A stretch of DNA of 64,000 nt. It comes from Caulobacter endophyticus. Lineage in GTDB: Bacteria; Pseudomonadota; Alphaproteobacteria; Caulobacterales; Caulobacteraceae. Positions within the stretch are counted from its first letter, which is position 1, and every line of letters starts with the position of its first letter. Below are positions 16,551 to 25,238 of the stretch, piece after piece. A program made the position numbers and the translations under genes. The notes beneath the pieces were generated by a model. It worked only from the letters and a program-made list of their open reading frames with translations. It did no database searches and had not been told where the DNA came from. The stretch is from assembly GCF_029543245.1 (NCBI RefSeq), contig NZ_JARQWV010000011.1:1-64000 (forward strand), read 5' to 3'.

Positions 16551-17507
16551 ATGACCTTTCGCTCGCTCCTCAGCTCAGCCGCTCTCGCCGCCGCCCTCGC
16601 CTGCGCCGCGCCGGTCATGGCCAACGACACCTCGGCCGAACTGGCGGCCGGCGGGCTGGTGCTGACGAAAACCACCGCCGTCGCCATGCGGTCGGAGGAC
16701 CTCTACATCTCGCCGACGGCCGTGCGGGTCCGCTACGTGTTCGAGAACACCAGCGGCAAGGACGTGACGCTGCGCGTGGCCTTCCCGATGCCCGACATCG
16801 GCGGCGACGGCTTCTTCATGGGCGACGTGTCGATCCCGGTGGACGATCCGGCCAACATTCTAGGTTTCTCGACCAAGGTTGACGGCAAGCCCGTTAAGGC
16901 CCAGGTCGAGCAGAAGGCCTTTGGCGGCGGCGTCGACCGCACCGCCTGGCTGGTCGCCAACAGGATCCCGCTGGCCGTGCACCAGGACGCCGCGACCAAG
17001 GCCATGGCGGCCCTGCCGCCGGCCAAGCTGAAAGAAGCCCAGGCGCTTGGCCTCTATGACGAGGACCAGGGCCCGATCTGGGTGATGAAGACCACCTATC
17101 ACTGGAGCCAGACCTTCCCGGCCGGCAAGCCGATCGTGGTCGAGCACGCCTATACGCCCTCGGTGGGCGCGACGGTGGCGACCTCGGTGGGCAGCGCCTA
17201 TGGCGCGGAGACCGAGGCCAAGTACTGCGTGGATCCCGGCATGGTCGCGGCGGTAAAGCGCGCCGGCGGCGAGGACGGCGCCTATATCGAGAAGTGGATC
17301 GACTACGTGCTGGTCACCGGCGGCAACTGGAGCGAGCCGATCGGCGACTTCAGGCTGGTGGTCGACAAGGGCGCGGCGCGCAACCTCGTCAGCTTCTGCT
17401 TCGATGGCGTCAAGAAGATCAGCCCGACCCAGTTCGAGGTGCGGCGCAGGAACTGGCGGCCGGAGAAGGACCTGCAGATCCTGCTGCTGGAGCGGCGGGA
17501 GCCTTAG
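16551..17507 (+). CDS. Exported DUF4424 protein
   Basis: This 318-residue protein matches what I know of the DUF4424 family: small exported beta-rich proteins of unknown role in Proteobacteria. It has a signal peptide (MTFRSLLSSAALAAALACAAPVMA, cut near residue 24). The mature start NDTSAELAAGGLVLT is followed by conserved stretches SEDLYISPTAVRVRY and VAFPMPDI. A pair of Cys residues (YCVDP and SFCFDG) could form a disulfide. The ATG at 16551 lies 35 bases after tRNA-Ser, so it may be read through from the tRNA promoter or have its own. Confidence 0.8.
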   Translation: MTFRSLLSSAALAAALACAAPVMANDTSAELAAGGLVLTKTTAVAMRSEDLYISPTAVRVRYVFENTSGKDVTLRVAFPMPDIGGDGFFMGDVSIPVDDPANILGFSTKVDGKPVKAQVEQKAFGGGVDRTAWLVANRIPLAVHQDAATKAMAALPPAKLKEAQALGLYDEDQGPIWVMKTTYHWSQTFPAGKPIVVEHAYTPSVGATVATSVGSAYGAETEAKYCVDPGMVAAVKRAGGEDGAYIEKWIDYVLVTGGNWSEPIGDFRLVVDKGAARNLVSFCFDGVKKISPTQFEVRRRNWRPEKDLQILLLERREP

Positions 17508-17527
17508 GCTTCGAACTGCGCATCCGC

Positions 17528-17872
17528 TCAGCGAGACTTGGGCGGATCGCCTTCAAATTTGTCGCCGTACCAGCGCGGCGACAGGCGCAACCGCGCGCCA
17601 TTCGAGGTCGTCCAGCTATCCAGACATCTAGTCGCCGCCTCGGTTGGGGCGTCATCAAGGAAGAGCCTTGCTTGCTCTGAAGCGGACGCGTCGCTTTCCA
17701 GCTCGATCCTGAGCGCCTTGTAGCCACAGGCGCGGGCCTGCCGAATGACCTCGAGCACGCCATCGACGGGCCCGGCGGCGATCGGGCTTTGGGGAGCCGT
17801 CGCGCAGGCCAGCGACGGCGCGACGGAGATCAGGCCCAGGGCCAAGAGGTGCAACGCAAATCTGGTCGACAT
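17528..17872 (-). CDS. Small exported protein of unknown function
   Basis: This 114-residue protein has a clear Sec signal peptide (MSTRFALHLLALGLISVAPSLACA). The mature part of about 90 residues carries two further cysteines (RACGY and TRCLDS) that may form a disulfide. It is not a clear lipoprotein, because position -3 of the would-be lipobox is Ser. The repeated RIELESDASASEQARLFLDD segment suggests an alpha/beta fold. I recognise no family. It converges with the DUF4424 gene, 20 bases apart. Confidence 0.65.
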   Translation of the reverse strand: MSTRFALHLLALGLISVAPSLACATAPQSPIAAGPVDGVLEVIRQARACGYKALRIELESDASASEQARLFLDDAPTEAATRCLDSWTTSNGARLRLSPRWYGDKFEGDPPKSR

Positions 17873-17939
17873 CCCGTAAGGCTGATCTGTTCGATCGAAG
17901 CGGGCAAGACCCGTAGCCGCGTCCCTGCTTCGGAACGCC

Positions 17940-18491
17940 CTACCCCAGCCGCGCCAGGATCTCGTCCGTCCGCGTCACCACCGCGTATTCGCCGTCCAGG
18001 TTCGACAGGCTCATCAGGTGCCATTCGACCGCGTCGCGGACGACACCTTCGAGGTCGGCCTTGTCGAAGGTGAAGCAGGCGTCGGCCGGTACGGCGACAT
18101 CGAAGCCCAGGCAGGCGGCCGAGCGCACGGTGGCCTCGACCGAGTTGTTGGTGGCCACCCCGACCACGACCAGATGAAGCACGTCGCGCAGACGCAGCCA
18201 GCGCTCCAGTCCGCTGCCGGCGAAGGCGTCGGGGACGTTCTTCTCCATCCGATGCTCGGACGGCAGGGGCTCGAACCGCGGCTGGAACTCGCAGTTGGAC
18301 GAGCCCGGCCAGAACGAGCCCTCGGGCGAGCGGCTCATATGGCGCACATGGACGACCGGCAGGCCGCGAACGCGCCAGGCGTGCAGCAGGTGGGCGGCAT
18401 TGTCCTCGGCCTGCGGGTTGTTGCGCGGCCCGGTGTTCTCCGGAAGCATGCCGCGCTGCAGGTCGATGAGTATGAGGGCCGTGGCGTTCAT
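17940..18491 (-). CDS. Isochorismatase-fold hydrolase with Ser for Cys
   Basis: This 183-residue protein belongs to the isochorismatase-like cysteine hydrolase fold. The catalytic Asp10 (ILIDLQ) and the Lys84 region (EKNVPDAF) are present. The nucleophile position in the VVGVATNNSVEATVR motif is Ser117 where amidase members have Cys, so it is unlikely to be a standard thiol amidase. True isochorismatases also do without the Cys, so some hydrolase role remains possible. The ATG at 18491 begins the first strand. It is divergent from the rsmC-like gene, with about 140 bases between them. Confidence 0.85.
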   Translation of the reverse strand: MNATALILIDLQRGMLPENTGPRNNPQAEDNAAHLLHAWRVRGLPVVHVRHMSRSPEGSFWPGSSNCEFQPRFEPLPSEHRMEKNVPDAFAGSGLERWLRLRDVLHLVVVGVATNNSVEATVRSAACLGFDVAVPADACFTFDKADLEGVVRDAVEWHLMSLSNLDGEYAVVTRTDEILARLG

Positions 18492-18632
18492 GGCCAAAGC
18501 TTGCTTCGACGCCCTGCCCCAAGCAATGCCCACGAGCGGCCGAAACGTGAAAGTCTGGCGTCAGAGGCCGGCCCAAGGTAACCAACGCCCCTTTCCCGCC
18601 CTTCGCGTTCCACGGCCCAAGATCCTCTGCTC

Positions 18633-19550
18633 ATGACCGACACCGTCTCCGCCGCCGTCTATGGCTTTCCTCAGCGCGAGGTGATCGAGACGCCGCGCGG
18701 CGCCGTGCAGACCGCGCCGACCGTGCCGGGGGCTCAGCCGCTGGAAGCCCTGGCCGACGCCTCGCTGGACGCCTTCGTGATCCTGGCCCCGGCCGGCGCG
18801 GTGGAGCGGCGCTATGTGCTGGCCCAGGCCCTGCGCGCGCTGAAGCCCGGCGGCCGCCTGACCGTGGCCGCGCCCAAGGATCGCGGCGGCCTGCGCCTGA
18901 AGAAGGAACTGTCGGCTTTCGGCTGCACCATCGGCGAGGACGCCCGTCGCCACCATCGCATCTGCGTGACCCTGCGCCCGGAGGCGCCCACGGGCCTCTC
19001 CGAAGCCCTGGCCGAGGGCGCGCCGCGCCGCATCGACGGCGAGGGCCTTTGGACCCAGCCGGGCGTGTTCAGCTGGGATCGCCTCGACACCGGCACCGCC
19101 CTTCTGATGCAGGCCCTGCCCGCCTTCGCCGGCGCCGGCGCGGACCTGGGCTGCGGCATCGGCGTGCTGGCCCACCAGGTGCTGGCCTCGCCCAAGGTGA
19201 CCAAGCTTGCTCTGGTCGACATCGACCGCCGGGCCCTGGACGCGGCGCAGCGCAATGTCGACGACGCGCGGGTCAGCTTCTCGCACGCCGACATCCGCCT
19301 GGGCCTGCCGGAACTGTCGAACCTCGACTTCGTGGTCTCCAACCCGCCGTTCCACGAGGGCGGCGGCGAGGACAAGGCGCTGGGCCAGGCTTTCATCCGC
19401 GGCGCGGCGGCCCTGCTGAAGAAGGGCGGCGTGCTGTGGCTGGTGGCCAACCGCCACCTGCCCTACGAGGCCGTGCTGGCCGATCACTTCGCCCGCGTGA
19501 AGCCGGTGGTCGACCAGGAAGGCTTCAAGGTGCTCGAGGCCGTGAAATGA
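18633..19550 (+). CDS. rsmC: RsmC-like 16S rRNA guanine-N2 methyltransferase
   Basis: This 305-residue SAM-dependent methyltransferase probably modifies a guanine in 16S rRNA. The N-terminal half is a degenerate methyltransferase-like domain, as in RsmC. The C-terminal half has the SAM loop DLGCGIGVLA (about 172-181), an acidic DIDRRAL strand end, and the catalytic SNPPFH (about 227-232), which is typical of guanine-N2 enzymes. It starts a coupled trio. Its TGA overlaps the ATG of the pseudouridine synthase, another 16S rRNA modifier, which supports a ribosome maturation role. Confidence 0.88.
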   Translation: MTDTVSAAVYGFPQREVIETPRGAVQTAPTVPGAQPLEALADASLDAFVILAPAGAVERRYVLAQALRALKPGGRLTVAAPKDRGGLRLKKELSAFGCTIGEDARRHHRICVTLRPEAPTGLSEALAEGAPRRIDGEGLWTQPGVFSWDRLDTGTALLMQALPAFAGAGADLGCGIGVLAHQVLASPKVTKLALVDIDRRALDAAQRNVDDARVSFSHADIRLGLPELSNLDFVVSNPPFHEGGGEDKALGQAFIRGAAALLKKGGVLWLVANRHLPYEAVLADHFARVKPVVDQEGFKVLEAVK

Positions 19551-20281
19551 CCAAGGCGCTGATGGCGCGGCTGGACCGGCTGCTGGCCAATCTGGGCTAT
19601 GGCGCGCGGCGCGAGGTCCAGGCCCTGGTGGCGGCCGGCAAGGTGACCTTCGACGGCGCGCCGCTGAAGGACGCCGGCAAGCGCATCGCCGTGACCGCCG
19701 ACCTGCCCCAGCACCTGTTCGTGCGCGGCGTGCCGATCGATCCGCCCGCGCCGCTGGTGCTGCTGATGAACAAGCCCCTGGGCGTGGTGTGCTCGCACCG
19801 GGAGGACGGGGCCAAGATCTACGACCTGCTGCCGCGCCGCTGGCAGATCCGGGATCCTGCGCTGTCGAGCGTGGGGCGGCTGGACAAGGACACCTCGGGC
19901 CTCTTGCTGATCACCGACGACGGCGACTTCCTGCACCGGGTGATCTCGCCCAAGCGCCACGTGGCCAAGACCTATCTGGCGAGCCTCGACCGGCCGCTGT
20001 CGGGCAAGGAGGGCGAGGCCTTCGCCAGCGGGACGCTGATGCTGGAGGGCGAGGAAAAGTCGCTGCTGCCGGCGCAGCTGGAGGTGGTGGACGACAAGAC
20101 CGCCCGACTGACCATCACCGAGGGCCGCTATCATCAGGTGCGCCGGATGTTCGCGGCCATGGGCAACCACGTCACGGCGCTGCATCGCGAGCGGATCGGC
20201 GGCATCACGCTGCCGGACGACCTGGAGCCCGGCAAGCACCGGATCCTCACGGCAGAAGAAGCCGAGCAGGTGTTTTCGTGA
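19547..20281 (+). CDS. rsuA: RsuA-type 16S rRNA pseudouridine synthase
   Basis: The 244-residue protein converts a uridine of 16S rRNA to pseudouridine. An N-terminal S4 RNA-binding domain (about 8-60, LDRLLANLGYGARREVQALV) precedes the catalytic domain. That domain has LMNKPLGVVCSHRED and the catalytic Asp113 in GRLDKDTSGLL. A later GRYHQVRRMFAAMGN motif completes the family pattern. Start and stop overlap the neighbours by 4 bases (ATGA and GTGA). It could also be an RluB/RluE relative; RsuA is favoured by the rsmC neighbour. Confidence 0.92.
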   Translation: MTKALMARLDRLLANLGYGARREVQALVAAGKVTFDGAPLKDAGKRIAVTADLPQHLFVRGVPIDPPAPLVLLMNKPLGVVCSHREDGAKIYDLLPRRWQIRDPALSSVGRLDKDTSGLLLITDDGDFLHRVISPKRHVAKTYLASLDRPLSGKEGEAFASGTLMLEGEEKSLLPAQLEVVDDKTARLTITEGRYHQVRRMFAAMGNHVTALHRERIGGITLPDDLEPGKHRILTAEEAEQVFS

Positions 20282-20508
20282 GCGACATCGAGGTCGACGC
20301 GCGCGGCCACCGCTGCCCGGTGCCGACGCTTCGGCTGCGGCGGGCGCTGGAACATGCGCCGGCTGGGGCGACGGTGCGGCTGCTGGCCGACGACCCGCTG
20401 GCGCGCATCGACGTGCCGCACTTCGCCCGCCAGTTGGGCGCGACGCTGGAAGGCGTCGAGGACCTGCCTGGCGGCGTGATCAGCTTTCGGGTGACGAAGG
20501 CGCCTTGA
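20278..20508 (+). CDS. TusA-family sulfurtransferase
   Basis: This 76-residue TusA/SirA/YedF-type protein would carry sulfur as a persulfide on Cys13 in the motif CPVPTLRLRRAL. The fold is a small alpha/beta two-layer sandwich. It starts at GTG, overlapping the rsuA stop (GTGA), so translation is coupled. Within this trio it may relate to RNA thiolation, but that is inference. The 3' end overlaps the end of the convergent yihY-like gene by 29 bases. Confidence 0.88.
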   Translation: MSDIEVDARGHRCPVPTLRLRRALEHAPAGATVRLLADDPLARIDVPHFARQLGATLEGVEDLPGGVISFRVTKAP

Positions 20509-21430
20509 GGGCGATGGCCTTGGGGCCGTCGACCAGGGCCTGGGGCCGCTCGTCGAGCGCGATCTCGACCTCGGTGGCCAGGGCGCCGCCGAAGAACACC
20601 GCGTTCACGCTCCACGACAGCCAGATCAGGAAGATGATCACGGCCGAGATCGAGCCATAGGTCGCGCCCAGGTGCGCCACCTTCTCGACGTAGAAGGCGC
20701 TGGCCCACGACATGAAGACGCAGAACAGGCCCGCAGCGAACCCGCCCGTCAGCGAGGCGCGCCAGCCCACGGGCTGGCGGGACATGGCGTAGCGATAGAT
20801 CAGGGTCATGCCGATGACGAGGCCCATGGTCGCCCAGGTCCACTCGCTCTGGATCCAGGACACGCCCTCCAGCGGCCGCAGGTTCAGGGTGCTGGCCAGC
20901 AGGCGGAAGGTCAGGAAGATGCCCGACATAAGGAACAGCAGGCCGAAGGCCGCGATCAGCACGAACAGCGCCATCAGGTTGAAGCCGAAGAAGCCGCGCT
21001 GATCCTCCTCGTCGTGGATGAACGACAGGCCGGCCAGCAGGGCCTTGAAGCCGCGATGGGCGGCATAGACGCCGATGACCAGGATCACGAGGCTCTGCAG
21101 CGAGACGGTGTAGACCGGCGCATGGGCCAGTCGCTGCATCTCGCTCTGGAAGATCGGCCGCGCGCCGGTGGGCATCATGAAGGCCAGGGCGTCGGCCTGG
21201 CGGGCGGCGGTGTTAGGGTCCAGCAGCAGGCTGTAGAGCCCGATCAGTATGGCCAGGCCCGGAAACACCGCCAGCAGGGCGAAGAACGAGACGCCGCCCA
21301 CATAGAGCATGACGTCGCGCCCCCACAGCCGGGACAGGGCCAGGCCGAGAACGCGAAGGATTTCCTGAACCCAGTGGATCGGGTCGAGATCGAGGTCTCG
21401 CCAGCGAATGGGGGCCTTGGGGGGCTGCAT
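20480..21430 (-). CDS. YihY/virulence factor BrkB family membrane protein
   Basis: This 316-residue inner membrane protein of the YihY/BrkB family (once called RNase BN) has no agreed function. About six membrane helices follow a cytoplasmic N-terminus. Typical motifs include VGGVSFFALLAVFPGLAILI near 40-60, the GFFGFNLMALFVLIAAFG helix, and SWSVNAVFFGGALATEVE near the C-terminus. I chose the ATG at 21430 over an in-frame TTG at 21466. It overlaps the tusA-like gene tail to tail by 29 bases. Confidence 0.9.
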   Translation of the reverse strand: MQPPKAPIRWRDLDLDPIHWVQEILRVLGLALSRLWGRDVMLYVGGVSFFALLAVFPGLAILIGLYSLLLDPNTAARQADALAFMMPTGARPIFQSEMQRLAHAPVYTVSLQSLVILVIGVYAAHRGFKALLAGLSFIHDEEDQRGFFGFNLMALFVLIAAFGLLFLMSGIFLTFRLLASTLNLRPLEGVSWIQSEWTWATMGLVIGMTLIYRYAMSRQPVGWRASLTGGFAAGLFCVFMSWASAFYVEKVAHLGATYGSISAVIIFLIWLSWSVNAVFFGGALATEVEIALDERPQALVDGPKAIALKAPSSPES

Positions 21431-21782
21431 TCGGCGGAAACTGCCCCCGGCCGTCCGGTGAAGCAACCCTTGGACGGCGACGCTGTCGATAAAGTCGCGC
21501 TATTCCAGATGGTCAAAGACGCGCCGCCTCAGGGAAAGCGACGCGTCTCCGCAGGTCTTGCCTGAACCGGCCGCCACATCGAGGGACGGGTTGGCGCAGC
21601 GGCCGGTCACAGTTCGAAGGTAGGATTCGCCGCCTGAACCGCATCTGAACGCGGTTGTCAGCTTGCGCAGGGATAGCGAAGCCCTCGCCCTTCGACAGGC
21701 TCAGGGTGAGGGTTTCTAATGCGCCGCCTGCGCCTTGATCCTCATCCTGAGCTCGTCGAAGGACGAGGATCACGCAGGACGA
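21431..21782. other. Intergenic region with family E repeat
   Basis: No gene is seen. The right part holds the family E paired-hairpin repeat (21682-21770). The left part is presumably the promoter region of the yihY-like gene, but no clear promoter elements can be named. Confidence 0.6.
21682..21770. repeat. Family E paired-hairpin repeat, copy 1
   Basis: Inverted arms (ccctcgcccttcgacaggct on the left; gagctcgtcgaaggacgagg on the right) flank a spacer of about 35 bases. Each arm is itself a hairpin. The second copy is at 60097-60189. As I recall, arms of this kind are widespread between genes in alphaproteobacteria. Confidence 0.75.
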
Positions 21783-22910
21783 CTACAGCGCCCCCACGGC
21801 CTCCAACGCCGCAATGGCTTCCGGATCAAAGCCCCAGTCGCCGAGCGCCGAAGCATTGTCGGCGCCGATCTTGGGCGGCGGGCCCTGGATCACGCCCGGC
21901 GTGGCCGAAAAGCGCGGCGCGGGTGCGGGCTGGATGACGCCGGCGACCTCGACGAAGGTCTCGCGGGCCTTGTTGTGGACGTGGTCCGGCGCCTCGTCCA
22001 TCGACAGCACCGGCGCGAAGCAGACGTCGGTGGCGTCCATGATCTGGCACCACTCGTCGCGGGTCTTGGTGGCGATGACGGCGGCCAGCTTCTCGCGCAG
22101 GGCCGGCCAGTCGTCGCGGCTCATCTGGGCCTGGAAGTGCGGATCGGTGATGCCGGTCTTTTCCAGCAGCAGCAGATAGAACTGCGGCTCGATCGAGCCG
22201 ATCGACACCCACTTGCCGTCGGCGCACTGGTAGGTGTCGTAGAAGTGGGCCCCGCCGTCGAGCAGGTTGCTGCGCCGACCTTCGCGCCACATGCCCATGG
22301 CCTTGAAGCCGTAGAACATGGCCATCAAGGAGGCCGCGCCGTCGCTCATGGCGCAGTCGATGACCTGGCCCTGCCCCGTCTCGCGGGCGTGAATCACCCC
22401 GGCCAGCAGGCCAAACGCCAGATAGAGCGCCCCGCCGCCGAAGTCGCCCACCAGGTTCAGCGGCGGGATCGGCTTGTCCTGCGTGCCTATGGCGTCGAGC
22501 GCGCCGGTGATGGCGATGTAGTTCATGTCATGGCCGGCGGCCTTGGCGTAGGGGCCGGTCTGGCCCCAGCCGGTCATGCGGCCGTAGACGAGCCTCCGAT
22601 TGCGGGCCAAGGCGGCGTCGGGACCGAGACCCAGGCGCTCCATGACGCCGGGGCGAAAGCCCTCGAACACCGCGTCGGCGGTCTCCATCAGCTTCAGGCA
22701 GGTCTCGACGGCGGCGGGCTGCTTGAGGTCCAGCGCCACCGAGCGGCGGCCCCGGGCCGTGACGTCGGCCGGCGAGGAGCGGCCCGAGCCCTTGCGGTCG
22801 ATGCGCACGACGTCGGCGCCGAGGTCCGACAGCAGCATGCCGCAGAACGGCCCGGGGCCGATCCCGGCGAACTCCAGCACCTTCAGCCCCGACAGCGGTC
22901 CCTGGCCCAT
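21783..22910 (-). CDS. CaiB/BaiF family, alpha-methylacyl-CoA racemase-like
   Basis: This 375-residue class III CoA-transferase family member is closest to alpha-methylacyl-CoA racemases, which interconvert 2-methylacyl-CoA epimers in branched-chain fatty acid breakdown. The start [19 protein letters not shown] is typical. The racemase catalytic pair is visible as His in [10 protein letters not shown] and Asp in [13 protein letters not shown]. The length fits the bacterial racemases (about 360-380). The ATG at 22910 follows GGGAGGATGC, a strong ribosome site. It is divergent from popA and transcribed alone. Confidence 0.9.
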   Translation of the reverse strand: MGQGPLSGLKVLEFAGIGPGPFCGMLLSDLGADVVRIDRKGSGRSSPADVTARGRRSVALDLKQPAAVETCLKLMETADAVFEGFRPGVMERLGLGPDAALARNRRLVYGRMTGWGQTGPYAKAAGHDMNYIAITGALDAIGTQDKPIPPLNLVGDFGGGALYLAFGLLAGVIHARETGQGQVIDCAMSDGAASLMAMFYGFKAMGMWREGRRSNLLDGGAHFYDTYQCADGKWVSIGSIEPQFYLLLLEKTGITDPHFQAQMSRDDWPALREKLAAVIATKTRDEWCQIMDATDVCFAPVLSMDEAPDHVHNKARETFVEVAGVIQPAPAPRFSATPGVIQGPPPKIGADNASALGDWGFDPEAIAALEAVGAL

Positions 22911-23090
22911 CGCATCCTCCCGTTTCGATCTTGTTGGCGGCAGTAGGACCCGGTTGACGCCCGGTCAGGCAAGCCCAGGCGAAATCGCCTGTCGACAAGG
23001 TAAAGACTGCGACCACGCATCCCTTTGCCGCACCCTCGCCTCTGCTATGTTGGCTCGCGAATCGAAGGCCTGCGCCAGCGGAGAACGAAT

Positions 23091-24413
23091 TTGGCGGTGA
23101 ACGCCCGGATCCTGATCGTGGCGCGTGACGACACGCGGGCCGGTCCCCTGTCCGAAGGGCTGGACCGCCTGGGCTGGCGCACCATCACCGCGCGCGGCCC
23201 CTACGCCGCCCTGGCCGCGCTGGGCGACCTGCAGATCGAGGCGGTGATCGTCGACCTGGACGCCGCCGGCCCCGACAGCCAGACCCTGGCCCGTCGCCTG
23301 AAGGCCGCAGTGGCCCCGCGCCGCCTGCCGGTGATCGCCATCGGCGAGCCGGGCACGGATGTCGGCCAGAGCGCCTTCGACCTGACCCTGTCGCCGCCGC
23401 TGCATCCGTCGCAGGCGGTGCTGCGCCTGGAATCCCTGGTCCGCACGGCCATCGCCGAGGAAGAGTTCGAGCTTCGCCTGACCACCTTCGGCGATCGCGG
23501 CCGCCGGCTGGACCTGCCGGAAGCCTCCAGCGCGCCCTATCGCGTGCTGGCCATCGGCGAGCCGGCCCCGCAGTTCCTGGCTCTCTCGAACGCCCTGACC
23601 CGCGGCGGCGCCGACGTCGTCGGCGCCTTCACCGCCTACACCGCCTTCGACTACCTGCACGAGCGGGCCTTCGACGCGGTGGTGCTGTGGGCCGGCGAGA
23701 ACCAGCAGGAAGCGCTGTCGATCGCCGCCGGCATGCGGCGCAACACCCGCCTCTTCCACATCCCGGCGCTGCTCTACATGAACGCCGAGAGCTACGTGAC
23801 CATGTCCGAGGCGTTCCATCGCGGCGTGTCGGACGTGGCCTCGCCGCAGACGCCCGAGGGCGACACCGCCCGCCGCGTGATCGAGCTGGCCCGCAACTAC
23901 CGACGCGGCGAAGCCATTCGCGGCGCGCTGGAAAAGGCTCGCAGCTCGGGCCTGATGGACGCGGCCACGGGCCTGTTCACCCGCGACCTGTTCGCCGCCC
24001 ACCTGGCCCGCCTGGCCGGCGCGGCGCGCGAACGTGGACGCCCGCTGTCGATCGGCGTGCTGCGCGTGGCCGACAAGGCCGACGTGGTCTGGGCGCGCCA
24101 GAACGGCTGGCTGGACCGCGCCATCCCGCAGATCGGCTCGATGGTCGGCCGCCTGGTCCGCGTCGAGGACACCGCCGCGCGCCTTGCGCCGGAAGTCTTC
24201 GCCCTGGCCCTGCCGGCGACCAACCTGGCCGCCGCCAAGGCCGCCGCTGAGCGCATCGCCGCGGTCATCGGCTGCACGGCCTTCGACGCCGGCGAGGACC
24301 GCAGCCCGTTCGTCTGCGAGTTCGACATCGGCGTCGCCCAGATCGAGCCGGGCGAGACCGCCATCCACGCACTGGAGCGCGCCGCCTCGCAAGCGCTCCA
24401 GAAAGCCATCTAG
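23091..24413 (+). CDS. popA: PopA-like degenerate GGDEF response regulator
   Basis: In Caulobacter, PopA is a c-di-GMP receptor that goes to the old pole and, with RcdA and CpdR, delivers CtrA to ClpXP. This 440-residue protein has two receiver-like domains (about 4-120, with an Asp near 55, and about 150-270) and a C-terminal GGDEF-like domain (about 285-440). The GG(D/E)EF signature is replaced by RLAPEVF (364-370), so no cyclase activity is expected. The c-di-GMP inhibitory site RxxD is kept (Arg357-Asp360), as known for PopA. I chose TTG at 23091 because GGAGA stands six bases ahead; GTG at 23097 and an upstream ATG at 23025 are alternatives. Confidence 0.9.
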   Translation: MAVNARILIVARDDTRAGPLSEGLDRLGWRTITARGPYAALAALGDLQIEAVIVDLDAAGPDSQTLARRLKAAVAPRRLPVIAIGEPGTDVGQSAFDLTLSPPLHPSQAVLRLESLVRTAIAEEEFELRLTTFGDRGRRLDLPEASSAPYRVLAIGEPAPQFLALSNALTRGGADVVGAFTAYTAFDYLHERAFDAVVLWAGENQQEALSIAAGMRRNTRLFHIPALLYMNAESYVTMSEAFHRGVSDVASPQTPEGDTARRVIELARNYRRGEAIRGALEKARSSGLMDAATGLFTRDLFAAHLARLAGAARERGRPLSIGVLRVADKADVVWARQNGWLDRAIPQIGSMVGRLVRVEDTAARLAPEVFALALPATNLAAAKAAAERIAAVIGCTAFDAGEDRSPFVCEFDIGVAQIEPGETAIHALERAASQALQKAI

Positions 24414-24430
24414 TTCGCAGGAGTTCTCCC

Positions 24431-25066
24431 ATGGGCCAGCCGATCACCGTCGACGTCGTCGCCGACGTCGTCTGCCCGTGGTGCTATCTCGGCTGGCGGC
24501 GGGTGAAGAGCGCCCTGGCCGCGCGGCCCGACCTCGAGCCGATCGTCATCTGGCGTCCGTACCAGCTGGACCCAAGCCTTCCCGAGGAAGGCGTCGACCG
24601 CGCCGCCTACATGGCCGGCAAGTTCAAGGACCAGACGCGGCTGAAGGCCGTGCACAAGGCGCTGCAAGAGGCCGGCGCCGAGGAAGGCATTGACTTCGCC
24701 TTCGACAGGATCGCCCTGTCGCCCAACACCAGCGCCGCCCACCGCCTGATCCGCTGGGCGCGCGGCGCGGCCGTGCAGGACGCCGTGGTCGAGGGCCTGT
24801 TCGCCGCCTATTTCGAGGAAGGCCGCGACATCGGCGATCCCGTCGTGCTGGGCCAGATCGCCAAGGCGGCCGGCATGGACGAGGTCGCCGTGCTGCAACT
24901 GCTGTCGGAAGGCGCCGACAAGGACGTGATCGCCCAGCAGCACGCGATGGCCGTGCAGGGCGGCGTCACCGGCGTGCCGGTGGCGATCTTCGCCGGCAAG
25001 GTGGCGGTGGTCGGCGCCGAGAGCCCTGAAAACCTGCAGAAGGCGATCGATCAGGCTCTTCTCTAA
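24431..25066 (+). CDS. DsbA-family oxidoreductase, FrnE-like
   Basis: This 211-residue cytoplasmic thioredoxin-fold protein of the DsbA superfamily (FrnE type) has CPWC at 15-18 directly after the first strand. It also carries the family motif ALSPNTSAAHRLIRWA near 96-111 and the cis-Pro region GVTGVPVAIFAGK near 178-190. There is no signal peptide, so it is probably a cytoplasmic disulfide isomerase. The ATG at 24431 follows AGGAG with good spacing. It lies 17 bases after popA on the same strand and is probably cotranscribed. Confidence 0.92.
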   Translation: MGQPITVDVVADVVCPWCYLGWRRVKSALAARPDLEPIVIWRPYQLDPSLPEEGVDRAAYMAGKFKDQTRLKAVHKALQEAGAEEGIDFAFDRIALSPNTSAAHRLIRWARGAAVQDAVVEGLFAAYFEEGRDIGDPVVLGQIAKAAGMDEVAVLQLLSEGADKDVIAQQHAMAVQGGVTGVPVAIFAGKVAVVGAESPENLQKAIDQALL

Positions 25067-25068
25067 AA

Positions 25069-25238
25069 ACCTCTCCCGTGGGGAGAGGGAGGGGCCCGCC
25101 GCGAAGCGGTGGGAAGGTGAGGGCGTACGCTACTGGCGGTCCCATCACACGTCGCTCGCACCTTATCGGGAAAGACCGAAACCCCTCACCCTCCCATGCT
25201 ACGCATGGGCCCCTCCCTCTCCCTCTGGGAGAGGTGGG
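25069..25238. repeat. Family B paired-hairpin repeat, copy 2
   Basis: Arms cctctcccgtggggagagg on the left and ccctctccctctgggagagg on the right are inverted, with inner matching segments (gggaggggcccgc and gggcccctccctc). The spacer is about 90 bases. The right arm extends about 40 bases into the EcsC coding region and carries that gene's stop codon. Confidence 0.8.
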
